Shown here in pieces: positions 42,011 through 50,733 of a DNA stretch of 64,000 nucleotides (positions are counted from its first letter, which is position 1; each line of letters starts with the position of its first letter). Below the pieces are notes generated by a model. It did not search any database, had not been told where the DNA came from, and was given only the letters and a program-made list of their open reading frames with translations. The position numbers and the translations under genes were made by a program. Where the stretch lies: assembly GCF_014638275.1 (NCBI RefSeq), contig NZ_BMFJ01000001.1, forward strand, positions 2,765,338 through 2,829,337, written 5' to 3'. The stretch is from Primorskyibacter flagellatus (GTDB lineage: Bacteria > Pseudomonadota > Alphaproteobacteria > Rhodobacterales > Rhodobacteraceae).

Positions 42011-42651
42011 GCAGTGCAAGATGGCTGATCGCACTTGCGTTGGCAGCTTTGGTCGGGGCCTGCGGGAACGACACGGCGCAACCGGGTGTGGGCAAGGCGG
42101 TTGTTGCGTCGCTGAAGGGCCGGCTGGCGGGGGGCGAAGAAGCGCCGCGTCCGAGTGCGGCACAATTGCGCGCCGCTATCACACCGGAATTTCGCGCGCA
42201 GTCGGGGAACAAGCCTCTGCTGATCGTGACGTCTCAACGGGTGCCGGTATCGTCGATCCTGACGATGTTTGCGGAGAACGACGGAGTGCGCACCTATCTG
42301 TCTCCCGACCAGATCAGTTTCTCAGTTCGGGACGGGATTCTGGTGGCGACCCGTGGGCTTGGAGACGACCTTATGAGCGCGGACGTGTCCGATGTGCTGC
42401 CCCGGATCCGGGCCGGTTCCGGGCGCGCAGTGCGAGTCCATCGCTATCTCGACGGGGAAAACCAACTGATCCTCGCCAGCTTCGTTTGTGATTACGGTCG
42501 TGGTTCCGGGGGCGTGGTCGAGGAAAGCTGTCAGGGGGAGGACCGCAGTTTTGTCAACCGGTACAACCTTGGCGGCGGGGGGCAGATCGTTACGTCGGAC
42601 CAATGGGTTGGCGTCGGCCAGGGCAGCTTTCGGATTGAAGATCTGAACTGA
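42007..42651 (+). CDS. YjbF-family lipoprotein
   Basis: A 214-aa lipoprotein (lipobox V-G-A-C, Cys19) beginning with GTG inside the YjbH stop (GTGA). The mature part is beta-rich and has a cysteine pair (F-V-C-D-Y and E-S-C-Q-G) near residues 160-178. YjbF/GfcC relatives accompany YjbH in extracellular-polysaccharide clusters and are thought to act in the periplasm or outer membrane. Confidence 0.87.
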   Translation: MSSARWLIALALAALVGACGNDTAQPGVGKAVVASLKGRLAGGEEAPRPSAAQLRAAITPEFRAQSGNKPLLIVTSQRVPVSSILTMFAENDGVRTYLSPDQISFSVRDGILVATRGLGDDLMSADVSDVLPRIRAGSGRAVRVHRYLDGENQLILASFVCDYGRGSGGVVEESCQGEDRSFVNRYNLGGGGQIVTSDQWVGVGQGSFRIEDLN

Positions 42652-42702
42652 CTGCGCAATTTTCTGAATTGGACGCAGGAGTTACAAGGCAGCTCCCACG
42701 CA

Positions 42703-42720
42703 TAGTTTAACATTAAACTA
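42703..42720. promoter_or_regulatory. Perfect AT-rich inverted repeat upstream of arsR
   Basis: TAGTTTAA (42703-42710) and TTAAACTA (42713-42720) form an 18-base palindrome. It could be an operator or a weak terminator after yjbF. It marks the start of a 75-base, unusually AT-rich stretch. Confidence 0.5.
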
Positions 42721-42758
42721 TTGGACGTCGTCACAGCTTCACTTGCAAAATATCGAAT

Positions 42759-42776
42759 TATCCAGCATTCTGGATA
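42759..42776 (+). promoter_or_regulatory. Candidate ArsR operator next to the arsR start
   Basis: TATCCAG (42759-42765) and CTGGATA (42770-42776) are perfectly inverted around CATT, ending one base before the arsR ATG. No Shine-Dalgarno is visible between it and the ATG, so arsR may be leaderless or weakly translated. Binding by ArsR here would block its own operon. Confidence 0.5.
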
Positions 42777-42777
42777 T

Positions 42778-43110
42778 ATGGACAAGAATCACGCTCTCAC
42801 CGCTTTGGCCGCCTTGGGTCAGGACACCCGGCTCGATGTATTCCGCCTGCTGGTCAAGGCCGGAACGAATGGCATGCTTGCCGGAGAAATCGCCGATACG
42901 CTCAAGGTCAGGCAGAATACGATGTCGGCAAACCTGTCGATCCTTCTGAATGCCGGTCTGGTTCGGAACGCCCGTGAAGGCCGGGCAATCCGGTACTTTG
43001 CCGATATGGACCGGATGCGGGGTCTCCTGTCCTTTCTGTTGGAAGATTGCTGCGGCGGGCGGCCCGAACTGTGCCAGCCCGCCCTCGCCGACCTTGCCTG
43101 CGCATGCTGA
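42778..43110 (+). CDS. arsR: ArsR-family arsenic-responsive repressor
   Basis: A 110-aa winged-helix repressor. The recognition helix region is R-Q-N-T-M-S-A-N-L-S-I-L (about 45-56). The C-terminus holds Cys91, Cys92, Cys99, Cys108 and Cys110; clustered C-terminal cysteines are the arsenite site in one group of ArsR proteins, unlike the helix-3 site of plasmid R773 ArsR. It represses the downstream arsC-aqpS-arsC' genes until As(III) binds. arsC follows after 10 bases. Confidence 0.9.
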   Translation: MDKNHALTALAALGQDTRLDVFRLLVKAGTNGMLAGEIADTLKVRQNTMSANLSILLNAGLVRNAREGRAIRYFADMDRMRGLLSFLLEDCCGGRPELCQPALADLACAC

Positions 43111-43120
43111 GGAGACGATC

Positions 43121-43645
43121 GTGACCTGCCCTTACAACGTCCTGTTCCTGTGCACCGGAAACTCCGCCCGGTCCATCATCGCCGAAGCGGTCCTGAACAG
43201 GGAAGGCATGGGCCGCTTCCGCGGATTCTCGGCCGGTTCGAAACCGAAGGGAGACGTGCATGCCTATACGCTCGATCTCTTGGCGCGGTTAAACCATGAC
43301 ACACGCGCCGCTCGGTCCAAGAGCTGGGATGAGTTCGCCGGGCCGGGGGCGCCGCAAATGGACTTTGTCTTCACGGTCTGCGACCAGGCGGCAGCGGAGG
43401 AGTGCCCGTTCTGGCCGGGACAACCGATGACGGCCCACTGGGGGCTTCCGGACCCCGCAGCGGCGACCGGAACCGAGGCCGAGGTTCGCCTTGCCTTCAG
43501 TGAAACCTATCGCATGCTGCGCAACCGCATCTCGATATTCGTGAATTTGCCGTTCGGTTCATTGGACCAACTGTCGCTGCAGGACCGATTGGACGGCATC
43601 GGTCGTCCGAAGGCCGACGTTGACAAGGGGCGCGAACCGGCATGA
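43121..43645 (+). CDS. arsC: Arsenate reductase, low-molecular-weight phosphatase type
   Basis: A 174-aa protein with GTG start and GGAG 6 bases upstream. The C-T-G-N-S-A-R-S loop (Cys11 and Arg17) is the C-x5-R catalytic motif of the LMW phosphatase fold. Two more cysteines in the middle (F-T-V-C-D-Q-A and E-E-C-P-F) could form the redox relay. It reduces arsenate to arsenite, which then leaves through the aquaglyceroporin. Its stop overlaps aqpS by 4 bases. Confidence 0.9.
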   Translation: MTCPYNVLFLCTGNSARSIIAEAVLNREGMGRFRGFSAGSKPKGDVHAYTLDLLARLNHDTRAARSKSWDEFAGPGAPQMDFVFTVCDQAAAEECPFWPGQPMTAHWGLPDPAAATGTEAEVRLAFSETYRMLRNRISIFVNLPFGSLDQLSLQDRLDGIGRPKADVDKGREPA

Positions 43646-44328
43646 TCTTCGACCCGTCGCGCCGACTTTTTGCCGAAGGTCTGGGTACGCTGCTGCTGGT
43701 CTGCACGGTGGTTGGATCCGGCATTATGGCGGACACGCTGTCCGCCGATGATGCCGTATCTCTTCTCGGAAACACAATTCCGACCGGCGCGATCCTGGTC
43801 GTATTGATCACGCTGCTCGGGCCAATTTCGGGAGCGCATTTCAATCCTGTAGTGACGCTGGTTTTTGCGTTGCGACGTGAGATCTCTGTGACTCTCGGGC
43901 TCGCCTATATCGCGGTTCAGGTCGCGGGAGGCATTCTCGGCAGCCTGCTCGCCCACGCGATGTTTGATCTTCCGGTCGTTCAGGTCTCGCAGAAACTTCG
44001 CAGCGGCCAGGGGCAGTGGCTGGCAGAGATCGTGGCGACCTTCGGGCTGGTTGCCACTATTCTGATCGCCCTGCGCGTGAAAGATGAAGCTATTCCCGTT
44101 CTCGTCGGTCTTTATATCACGGCGGCCTACTGGTTCACGGCATCCACCAGTTTCGCGAATCCCGCGGTCGCGATTGCCCGAGGATTTTCCGACACTTTCG
44201 CAGGTATTCGCCCGCTTGATGTCCCGGCCTTCATTGCGGCGGAGGTCATTGGAGCGGCTATCGCACTGGCTGTAACCGGGTGGCTGCTCCGGCCGAAGTC
44301 CGACGGCGAGCCTGAACAGGCGGAGTAG
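43642..44328 (+). CDS. aqpS: AqpS-type aquaglyceroporin, arsenite channel
   Basis: A 228-aa six-span MIP channel with both NPA-box positions: N-P-V (68-70) and N-P-A (173-175). Replacement of an ArsB/Acr3 pump by an aquaglyceroporin in an ars operon is known from Sinorhizobium meliloti aqpS, where it lets arsenite flow out down its gradient. Position between two arsenate reductases supports the same role. ATGA overlap with arsC. Confidence 0.88.
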   Translation: MIFDPSRRLFAEGLGTLLLVCTVVGSGIMADTLSADDAVSLLGNTIPTGAILVVLITLLGPISGAHFNPVVTLVFALRREISVTLGLAYIAVQVAGGILGSLLAHAMFDLPVVQVSQKLRSGQGQWLAEIVATFGLVATILIALRVKDEAIPVLVGLYITAAYWFTASTSFANPAVAIARGFSDTFAGIRPLDVPAFIAAEVIGAAIALAVTGWLLRPKSDGEPEQAE

Positions 44329-44332
44329 CACC

Positions 44333-44755
44333 ATGACCGTTGTAATCCACCATAACCCAGACTGCGGTACGTCACGGAACGTGCTTGATATTATCGCGAG
44401 TTCTGGCGAATCCCCGGTAGTGATCGAATACCTGGTCGAAGGGTGGACGCGTCCGCAATTGCAGGCCTTGTTCGCCGCGGCCGGGCTGACACCACGCAGC
44501 GCCCTACGGACGACGAAGTCACCGGCCGAAGCGCTTGGGCTGACTGACCCGTCTGTCCCTGACGACGTGGTCCTTGGAGCGATGCTGGTCCATCCTGTTC
44601 TCGTCAACCGGCCTATCGTCTGTTCCCCAAAAGGCGTGCGATTGTGCCGCCCGTCTGAGGTCGTGCTCGATCTGCTGGATCGGATGCCGGCAGGCCCACT
44701 GTACAAGGAAGACGGGGAAATGATCCTAGATTCCGACGGTCGCCGCGTCAGGTGA
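44333..44755 (+). CDS. arsC: Arsenate reductase, glutaredoxin-dependent type
   Basis: A 140-aa thioredoxin-fold enzyme with the signature H-N-P-D-C-G-T-S-R-N (catalytic Cys11). The R-x-x-x-x-P-x-x-x-L-L part is present in variant form (V-N-R-P-I-V-C-S-P-K-G). It is unrelated in fold to the arsC at 43121 and uses glutathione/glutaredoxin as reductant. It starts 4 bases after the aqpS stop and ends convergently with flgI, 40 bases apart. Confidence 0.9.
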   Translation: MTVVIHHNPDCGTSRNVLDIIASSGESPVVIEYLVEGWTRPQLQALFAAAGLTPRSALRTTKSPAEALGLTDPSVPDDVVLGAMLVHPVLVNRPIVCSPKGVRLCRPSEVVLDLLDRMPAGPLYKEDGEMILDSDGRRVR

Positions 44756-44795
44756 CGGGTACAACTGGGCGGCCGTGGATTTCGTTCCTTGGATG

Positions 44796-45902
44796 TCATC
44801 TCACCACGAACTCCGCATGCAAGGCACCCGCGGCCTTAATGCTCTTGAGAATGTCGATCATGTCGCGCGGTGATACGCCGAGCGCGTTCAAGCCTGCTAT
44901 GACGGTGGAGAGGTTCGGGCCACCGGGCACTTCGGCGAGACCTGGGCCCGGCTCCTCATCGATTTGCGCGCGTGTACGCGGGACAACTACGGTTTCGCCT
45001 TCGGCGAAGGGGTTGGGTTGGACCACAAGAGGAGCTTCCTCGATCCGGAGGGTCAGATTTCCCTGGGACACGGCGACGCGACTGATGCGAACATCGTCGC
45101 CCATCACGATTGTACCGGAACGCTGGTCGACCACGACCCTCGCCCGACGCTCCGGCTGAACCGCGATGTTTTCCACACGACCGATGGCATGGGCGGGCGA
45201 CGGCATGCGCGTGGCCGGGATGTTGAGCAATACAGTTCCCGCATCCAGCATGCGCGCGACATTGCGCCCGAAATTGCGGTTGATGGCGCTTTCGATCTTG
45301 CCCGCTGTAGTGAAATCCGGCGTGCGCAGAGCGAGCCGCATTCTGTCCAGGTTATTAAATTCGAAATCGATTTCCCGTTCGACACGCGCGCCGGAAGGGA
45401 TGACGCCCGCCGTTGGTACACCTTCGGTGACAGAGGCGGCGTCGCCTTCGACGGAAGCGCCCCCGGCGATGATCGTCCCTTGGGCCACAGCATAGATTTG
45501 ACCATCGGCTGCATTCAGCGGAGTCATTATCAAGGTACCGCCAAGCAGGCTCTTGGCATCGCCGATCGCCGAAATCGTGACATCGATCTGGCTGCCAGCG
45601 CGGGCAAAAGCGGGAAGTTCTGCCGTTACAAAGACCGCTGCGGCGTTCTTGGGACGGAATTGTTCACCAGTTACGTTCACGCCTAATCGTTCCAGAATGT
45701 TGGACATGATCTCTTCGGTAAACGGCGCATTCCGGATCCCGTCGCCCGTCCCGTTCAACCCGACCACCAGACCGTAGCCAACAAGATCGTTGCCACGCAC
45801 GCCGTCAAATTCGACCAGGTCCTTGATCCGAATCGGGTTTGCCATGGCGCCAAAGGTCGGGACGATCAGGAGTAGCAGGGAGAGGATGATGCGCCAAATC
45901 AT
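44796..45902 (-). CDS. flgI: FlgI, flagellar P-ring protein
   Basis: A 368-aa periplasmic protein. A signal peptide (about 1-21, ending G-A-M-A) precedes N-P-I-R-I-K-D-L-V-E-F-D-G-V-R and the N-D-L-V-G-Y-G-L-V-V-G-L-N-G-T-G-D signature. It builds the bushing around the flagellar rod in the peptidoglycan layer. Its ATG overlaps the flgL-like stop by 4 bases; it is the last gene of motB-flgE-flgK-flgL-flgI. Confidence 0.95.
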   Translation of the reverse strand: MIWRIILSLLLLIVPTFGAMANPIRIKDLVEFDGVRGNDLVGYGLVVGLNGTGDGIRNAPFTEEIMSNILERLGVNVTGEQFRPKNAAAVFVTAELPAFARAGSQIDVTISAIGDAKSLLGGTLIMTPLNAADGQIYAVAQGTIIAGGASVEGDAASVTEGVPTAGVIPSGARVEREIDFEFNNLDRMRLALRTPDFTTAGKIESAINRNFGRNVARMLDAGTVLLNIPATRMPSPAHAIGRVENIAVQPERRARVVVDQRSGTIVMGDDVRISRVAVSQGNLTLRIEEAPLVVQPNPFAEGETVVVPRTRAQIDEEPGPGLAEVPGGPNLSTVIAGLNALGVSPRDMIDILKSIKAAGALHAEFVVR

Positions 45903-46906
45903 CTGAGGTAATCCGTCAGCGTGAGCCGCGACAGGCGCGCCGTGACGGTGTAGAGGCTTTCCAGTTGGAATTGCACGTCTTCCAGACGGGTCACTGTTTC
46001 GTAGGGATCGACGGCGAGGAGTTCGGTACGGGCGATCTGGAAAGAAGAGCGCTCAGCGGAAATACGTGCTCCGCTTTCCTCGATCCGGGACTGCGCATAG
46101 CCGAGGTCAGCGCGGATTCGGGTCAGCCCGGACTGGTCAAATGTCAGACCCTTACCCGCCTCCAACAGCAGGTCCTTCTGGAGATCGTTCGGCAGGGCGA
46201 GCGCAGGGTCCGTCGCCAATGCGGCCATAGCTGCGTGGCGCAGCAGCGTGCGGATGGCGGGATCGTCTCCTCTCAGGTCGAGCGTAACCTTTTCGCCGGC
46301 GCCCAGTGCAAATGGCGGGAGAGAGACGGCGGACCCCTGGTAGGCGTCCGTGTCAAAGGATCCTCCGTCCGCGAACCAGGCGTCCAGTCTGGCCTCGATG
46401 CCAATTAGGGTCGTTTCGCCGGCCAACTCTGTGCGGAGCGCCATCAGGATGTCATCAGCACTGGCCATCGGGCGGTTATCTGTGGCGACACCGGAGAAGA
46501 GAAACCGTCCGGCCACGCTGGTGTTCAGCTTGTCGAGCATGATCTGGAGGTCGCCACCGGCACGAGCGGAAACGGATTCAGCCACCTGAGCCAGATTGCT
46601 TCCTGCGGTGGAGATCAGGGCCGCACCGAGGTCACCTGCGACCGTCTGGAAGCCTTCGAGCGCGTCCTGCATCGACCGGGTGAGTGTGTTCGCCTCACTC
46701 GTCGCGGTCTCGTAGCCGTCCAGAAGCGTCAGGTTGCGGTCTATGTCGGCGAGATATGAGTAACTGCCGGAAAGATGTCGGGAGACGTCGGACGCCCGAC
46801 CTGTCGACAATTCCTCGATCAGGGTCGCCATCTTTGCCTTGAGGTCACCATTCTGACGGCGGAGCAGGTGGGACTGGGCGAGATCACCGATGGAGTTCAA
46901 CGTCAT
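45899..46906 (-). CDS. flgL: FlgL-like hook-filament junction protein
   Basis: A 335-aa flagellin-superfamily protein. The N-terminal helix S-I-G-D-L-A-Q-S-H-L-L-R-R-Q and the C-terminal coiled segment (E-D-V-Q-F-Q-L-E-S-L-Y-T-V-T-A-R-L-S-R-L-T) are the hallmarks. A diverged middle part lies between them. It joins FlgK to the filament. The gene begins 3 bases after flgK, supporting the junction-protein role rather than flagellin. Confidence 0.87.
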   Translation of the reverse strand: MTLNSIGDLAQSHLLRRQNGDLKAKMATLIEELSTGRASDVSRHLSGSYSYLADIDRNLTLLDGYETATSEANTLTRSMQDALEGFQTVAGDLGAALISTAGSNLAQVAESVSARAGGDLQIMLDKLNTSVAGRFLFSGVATDNRPMASADDILMALRTELAGETTLIGIEARLDAWFADGGSFDTDAYQGSAVSLPPFALGAGEKVTLDLRGDDPAIRTLLRHAAMAALATDPALALPNDLQKDLLLEAGKGLTFDQSGLTRIRADLGYAQSRIEESGARISAERSSFQIARTELLAVDPYETVTRLEDVQFQLESLYTVTARLSRLTLTDYLR

Positions 46907-46909
46907 GAT

Positions 46910-48352
46910 TCAAAGTCCGATCAGGGTTTTCATCAGATCGTCCATCACCTGGACGACGCGGGCGTTGGCGGCATAGGCCTGTTCGATCAGCATCAGGCGC
47001 TGCATTTCCTGATCCGTGTCGACTCCCTCTGCCAGGTACCTCTCCTTCAGCTCCGACTGGCGCGTGCTGTCAAAAGCAGCGCCCTGCTCGGAGAGCAGCC
47101 GTTCCGTCCCGGTCAGGGAAAGGATCGTGGTTGCGAGGGCGGAGGCGGTGATGCCCGAGGTGCCCAAGGCGGGGTCGGAGGGCACACGGCGTTCGTTCAG
47201 GACGTCGATCATTTCCATCAGCAGCGTGGAATCTCCTGGCGGTCCGGCGGTGGTGGCGCCAAGCCCGTCGCGAAGTCTCCACGTGGCACCGCCCTGCGCC
47301 GGGTCGACGAGGGCGCTGACCGCGATCCGTGCGGCGAGACCAACTTCGTCTGCAGGGTCAAAGGCGTTGCCGCTGTCTGTGAAGAGACCGGCGGCACCTG
47401 CAGTTCGTGTGACGTCGAGACCGGACTGCTGGAACCGGTCAATCAGGTCCCGTGCGGCCATGTCGATGCGGGTCTGAAGTTCCACCGCGAGGTCGTCGCG
47501 GATGCGGAACCGGGCGGCGAGCGCGCCGCTGGCGAGCGTCGCGTTGCTGCCATCAGTGGCGATAGAGTCGCCGTTGATAGTCAGGCCGGACAGGAACCCG
47601 TCGCCGATCGTCTGATGCGGAGTGATGATGCCGGTCGCGGTGAAGCCTAATTCTGCGGCGCGCCCGTCGAGGAGGAAGTGGCCGCCCTGGGACATGAGTG
47701 CCACAGCGCCGCCGTCCCGGGTGATTTCGCGAACCGGAATGAGGGTCGAGATTTCGTCGATGACCTTCTTGCGGTGATCGACGAGGCTGGCGGTCTCCCC
47801 CCCGGTGTGGGTGGCGCGGGTGATCGCGGTGTTCAAATCCTCGGCCTGACCGAGCAGTTCGTTCAGGCGTTTGACGGAGGCGTCGATTTCCGCATCGGCC
47901 TGTTCGCGTAGACTTTGCAGACCGTTGGATGTGTAACCGAACCGTTCCGCAAGCCCCTTGGCGGCCGAAAGGAGCTGGGACAGGCGCTCCGGCAGGTCCG
48001 GTCGGCTGGCAACGGCGATGAGAGCGGTTTCGAACTTCGCGATCTGGGCGGCGAGAGAGTCCTCATCCTCCGGCGTGCCGAGGATGTCTTCGGCGCGCGT
48101 GCGGAATTCCAGCACGGCACCGGAGTATTCCTGATCCGCCCCGGCCTCGCGCATGTCGTGCAGGATCAGGGGGCTTTCGTGGCGGGTCGTGCCCACCACC
48201 CGGACACCCCCGGCCCGCGACGCCAGTTCGACGTCGCGGCGCCCGTAATCCTCGTTCAGGGCGTTCGACACGTTGGAGGACACCACTGAAGCTGCGCGTG
48301 AGGCGGCGTTCAGGCCCGAGAGGGCGTTGGACAGGGCGCTGGAGATGCTCAT
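46910..48352 (-). CDS. flgK: FlgK, hook-associated protein 1
   Basis: A 480-aa protein with the conserved N-terminus S-A-L-S-N-A-L-S-G-L-N-A-A-S and S-N-V-S-N-A-L-N-E-D-Y. The C-terminus E-Q-A-Y-A-A-N-A-R-V-V-Q-V-M-D-D-L-M-K-T-L pairs with it in a coiled coil. It is shorter than the E. coli protein (547 aa) because the middle domains are reduced. It lies 47 bases downstream of flgE. Confidence 0.94.
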   Translation of the reverse strand: MSISSALSNALSGLNAASRAASVVSSNVSNALNEDYGRRDVELASRAGGVRVVGTTRHESPLILHDMREAGADQEYSGAVLEFRTRAEDILGTPEDEDSLAAQIAKFETALIAVASRPDLPERLSQLLSAAKGLAERFGYTSNGLQSLREQADAEIDASVKRLNELLGQAEDLNTAITRATHTGGETASLVDHRKKVIDEISTLIPVREITRDGGAVALMSQGGHFLLDGRAAELGFTATGIITPHQTIGDGFLSGLTINGDSIATDGSNATLASGALAARFRIRDDLAVELQTRIDMAARDLIDRFQQSGLDVTRTAGAAGLFTDSGNAFDPADEVGLAARIAVSALVDPAQGGATWRLRDGLGATTAGPPGDSTLLMEMIDVLNERRVPSDPALGTSGITASALATTILSLTGTERLLSEQGAAFDSTRQSELKERYLAEGVDTDQEMQRLMLIEQAYAANARVVQVMDDLMKTLIGL

Positions 48353-48399
48353 GCGGCTTCCTTTCCGCGGTCTGGGTTACGGGCCGCCGACCGCCGGGG

Positions 48400-49704
48400 T
48401 CAGCGCTTGATGTTCGTAGTTTCCTGAAGGATTTCGTCGACGGTCTGGAAGACCTTGGCATTGGTCGAATAGGCGCGCTGCGTGCGGATCATGTCCGTCA
48501 GTTCGGCGGCCACGTCGGTTGCCGATTCCTCGCGTGCGAAGGCGACGATGTCGCCGGTGGGACCGTCGCCTGCATCCCAGAGGAAGAAGGCGCCGCTTTC
48601 GGGAGACGGCTTGTAGGTCTGGTAGTCCATCGCGATCATGCCGTTGGTGTTGGGCATGTCGGCGAGCGGGATCTGGTAGATCGTGCGCCGGACCCCGGTG
48701 TCGAAATAGGCGTGGACGAAGCCGTTTGCATCGACCTCGACCTCCGTCATGTTGCCGACGGCGGACCCGTCCTTGCTGATCGAGAGCGGCGCGAAGACAT
48801 CGGAGAGCTGGCTCAGCCCGCCGGTACCGCCGATGAGGCCAAGGTCGACCTCCATCGGGCCGCCGAGCACGTTGACTATGATCTTGCCTGTTGCCGCGTC
48901 ATAGGCCCCGCCGGTCGTGTCGGTGACGCTGGCCAGCGTGCCACCGCCCACCCGGGCGTCGGTGAAGGTGAGGGTGTATTCGCCGATTACCGCGCCGCCC
49001 TGGGCGCTGTCGGTGATGACCATGGTCCATTCGTTGGACGCGCCGGTGGCGGGAACCGTCGGCACGAACTGGACCGTCACGCTTTCCGATTTGCCGAGGT
49101 TGTCGAAATATTCCACCGACAGCTGTTGCGCGGTACCGGGTTTCCCGGCCTCCGTCTCTGTTGCGGGGAGGTTGACGCCAAGGGTCATCGCCGTGGTCGG
49201 TTCGCCCTGGAAGAGGTTCGGGTTGATCTGCACCGGCGCCAGCCCGTCTGCCGTGTCGCGCGGGACCAGCGGGATGTTGCCCCCTTCGTCGGCGGGCCAG
49301 CCAAGCAGCACTAGGCCCGATTCCGTGCGGAGATAGCCGTTCTCGTCCGCCCGGAAGGACCCCGTGGTCGTGAGCATCATATCGTTGAAACTGCCGCCCG
49401 TCGCTTCGACCTGATAGGCGGGCGCGACGGGGATCATGCCGCGACCGCGCACCGCGAGATCCGTCGCGTTCGAGGTCGTGACCAGAGGGCCGCGTTCGTC
49501 GATCATGCGGATCGTCGTCGCGCGGACGCCGCCTGCGGTGTAGGTGCCGGCGTTCTCACCGATCACCAGCGAATGAAAATCCGCCTCCGCCCGTTTGTAA
49601 CCATAGGTCGAGGAGTTCGCGATATTGTCCGCAATCGTCCCGAGCCGGGTCGCATTGGTCTGAAGTCCCGCGACACCCGCGTTGAGAGAGGAGGAAATGG
49701 TCAT
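48400..49704 (-). CDS. flgE: FlgE, flagellar hook protein
   Basis: A 434-aa hook protein. N-terminal motifs are S-S-S-L-N-A-G-V-A-G-L-Q-T-N-A and N-I-A-N-S-S-T-Y-G-Y-K-R. The C-terminus has M-I-R-T-Q-R-A-Y-S-T-N-A-K-V-F-Q and V-D-E-I-L-Q-E-T-T-N-I-K-R. ATG 49704 has AAAGGCG about 6 bases upstream and is preferred to a start 27 bases earlier. A CtrA-like box lies in the 107-base gap to motB. Confidence 0.94.
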   Translation of the reverse strand: MTISSSLNAGVAGLQTNATRLGTIADNIANSSTYGYKRAEADFHSLVIGENAGTYTAGGVRATTIRMIDERGPLVTTSNATDLAVRGRGMIPVAPAYQVEATGGSFNDMMLTTTGSFRADENGYLRTESGLVLLGWPADEGGNIPLVPRDTADGLAPVQINPNLFQGEPTTAMTLGVNLPATETEAGKPGTAQQLSVEYFDNLGKSESVTVQFVPTVPATGASNEWTMVITDSAQGGAVIGEYTLTFTDARVGGGTLASVTDTTGGAYDAATGKIIVNVLGGPMEVDLGLIGGTGGLSQLSDVFAPLSISKDGSAVGNMTEVEVDANGFVHAYFDTGVRRTIYQIPLADMPNTNGMIAMDYQTYKPSPESGAFFLWDAGDGPTGDIVAFAREESATDVAAELTDMIRTQRAYSTNAKVFQTVDEILQETTNIKR

Positions 49705-49761
49705 GACTACGCCTTTCTGCTGCACCGACACATCGTCGGCACAGATCTAGGCGCACTCGGA

Positions 49762-49776
49762 TTAACACCGGCCTAA
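49762..49776. promoter_or_regulatory. CtrA-like box upstream of flgE
   Basis: TTAA (49762-49765), 7 bases, then CTAA (49773-49776): one mismatch to the CtrA consensus TTAA-N7-TTAA. CtrA controls motility genes in several Rhodobacteraceae. Confidence 0.45.
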
Positions 49777-49811
49777 CAGCTAAAATCGCAGGTAATTTGG
49801 CTCCGGCAGCG

Positions 49812-50633
49812 TCACGTCCTGTCGCGGACGAGGATCAGTTCGATCCGGTTGTTGCGCGGCGCCATCGGGTTGCGGGCCGCCGGTTCCCGGTCGGCGTGGC
49901 CGGTCACGCGGATCACGCGTCCCGCGGCCATTCCGCTGTCATCCAGCAACTTGCGGGCCGCATCCGCACGGGCCGAGGACAGGCCCCAGACCGGGTTGGT
50001 GGCCACGACAACGGGGCGTGAAGCGACATGCGCCTCCACCGCGACCGGGTTGGACACGATCGCAGTGACACGCACCAGCATCGCCGCAATTGCCTTGAGC
50101 AGGGGCGTCGGGCGGTCCGAATCATCCTGGAACAGGGGGGCGCCGGGGCGGTCGAAGATTTCGATCACCAGCCCTTCGTCGGTCACGCGCGTGATGATGT
50201 GCTTCGTCATCTCCGGCGCCACCTCGCTTTCGCCGGTCAGGCCGCGCAGCATCTCCTCGACCTTCTCCTGCTGCTCCTGCGCGCCCGTGCCGCCCTGCCC
50301 CCGAGACCGGCGTTCGTCAGAGGCTTGCAGGGCCGTGGCCCCGATGCCGTTGCGGGCAAGGGTTTGCTCCGTGAAGACGGACTCGCCCCCGAATGCACCC
50401 TCACCGCCGCCGGAGATGCGATTGACCGGAATCGTCGGACTGAAGAAGTCGGCGATGCCCTTGCGCTGCTTTTCCGTGGTCGCGTTCAGCAGCCACATCA
50501 GCAGGAAGAAGGCCATCATCGCCGTGACGAAATCGGCATAGGCCACCTTCCAGGCGCCGCCGTGGTGGCCGCCGCCGGCGACCACCTTCTTGCGCTTGAT
50601 AATGATCGGCGCAGCATTTGCCTGCGTGCTCAT
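49812..50633 (-). CDS. motB: MotB, flagellar motor stator protein
   Basis: A 273-aa stator subunit. A single membrane span (about 31-50, [16 protein letters not shown]) holds Asp34, the proton-pathway residue. A linker and an OmpA-type peptidoglycan-binding domain (about 165-270, with V-T-G-H-A-D-R and N-N-R-I-E-L) follow. No motA is present in this window. It heads the flagellar operon; a second CtrA-like box lies upstream. Confidence 0.92.
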   Translation of the reverse strand: MSTQANAAPIIIKRKKVVAGGGHHGGAWKVAYADFVTAMMAFFLLMWLLNATTEKQRKGIADFFSPTIPVNRISGGGEGAFGGESVFTEQTLARNGIGATALQASDERRSRGQGGTGAQEQQEKVEEMLRGLTGESEVAPEMTKHIITRVTDEGLVIEIFDRPGAPLFQDDSDRPTPLLKAIAAMLVRVTAIVSNPVAVEAHVASRPVVVATNPVWGLSSARADAARKLLDDSGMAAGRVIRVTGHADREPAARNPMAPRNNRIELILVRDRT

Positions 50634-50678
50634 CCACTCACCTCCGTCTCACCCGGGGGCAGGGATAGGCGGCGGGCG

Positions 50679-50693
50679 TTAGCGCGTCGTTAA
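50679..50693. promoter_or_regulatory. CtrA-like box upstream of motB
   Basis: TTAG (50679-50682), 7 bases, then TTAA (50690-50693): one mismatch to TTAA-N7-TTAA. It sits 46 bases upstream of the motB ATG. Confidence 0.45.
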
Positions 50694-50733
50694 ATATCGG
50701 ATTTAAGCCAATGTCCTGTCCTTAAATGGTTTT

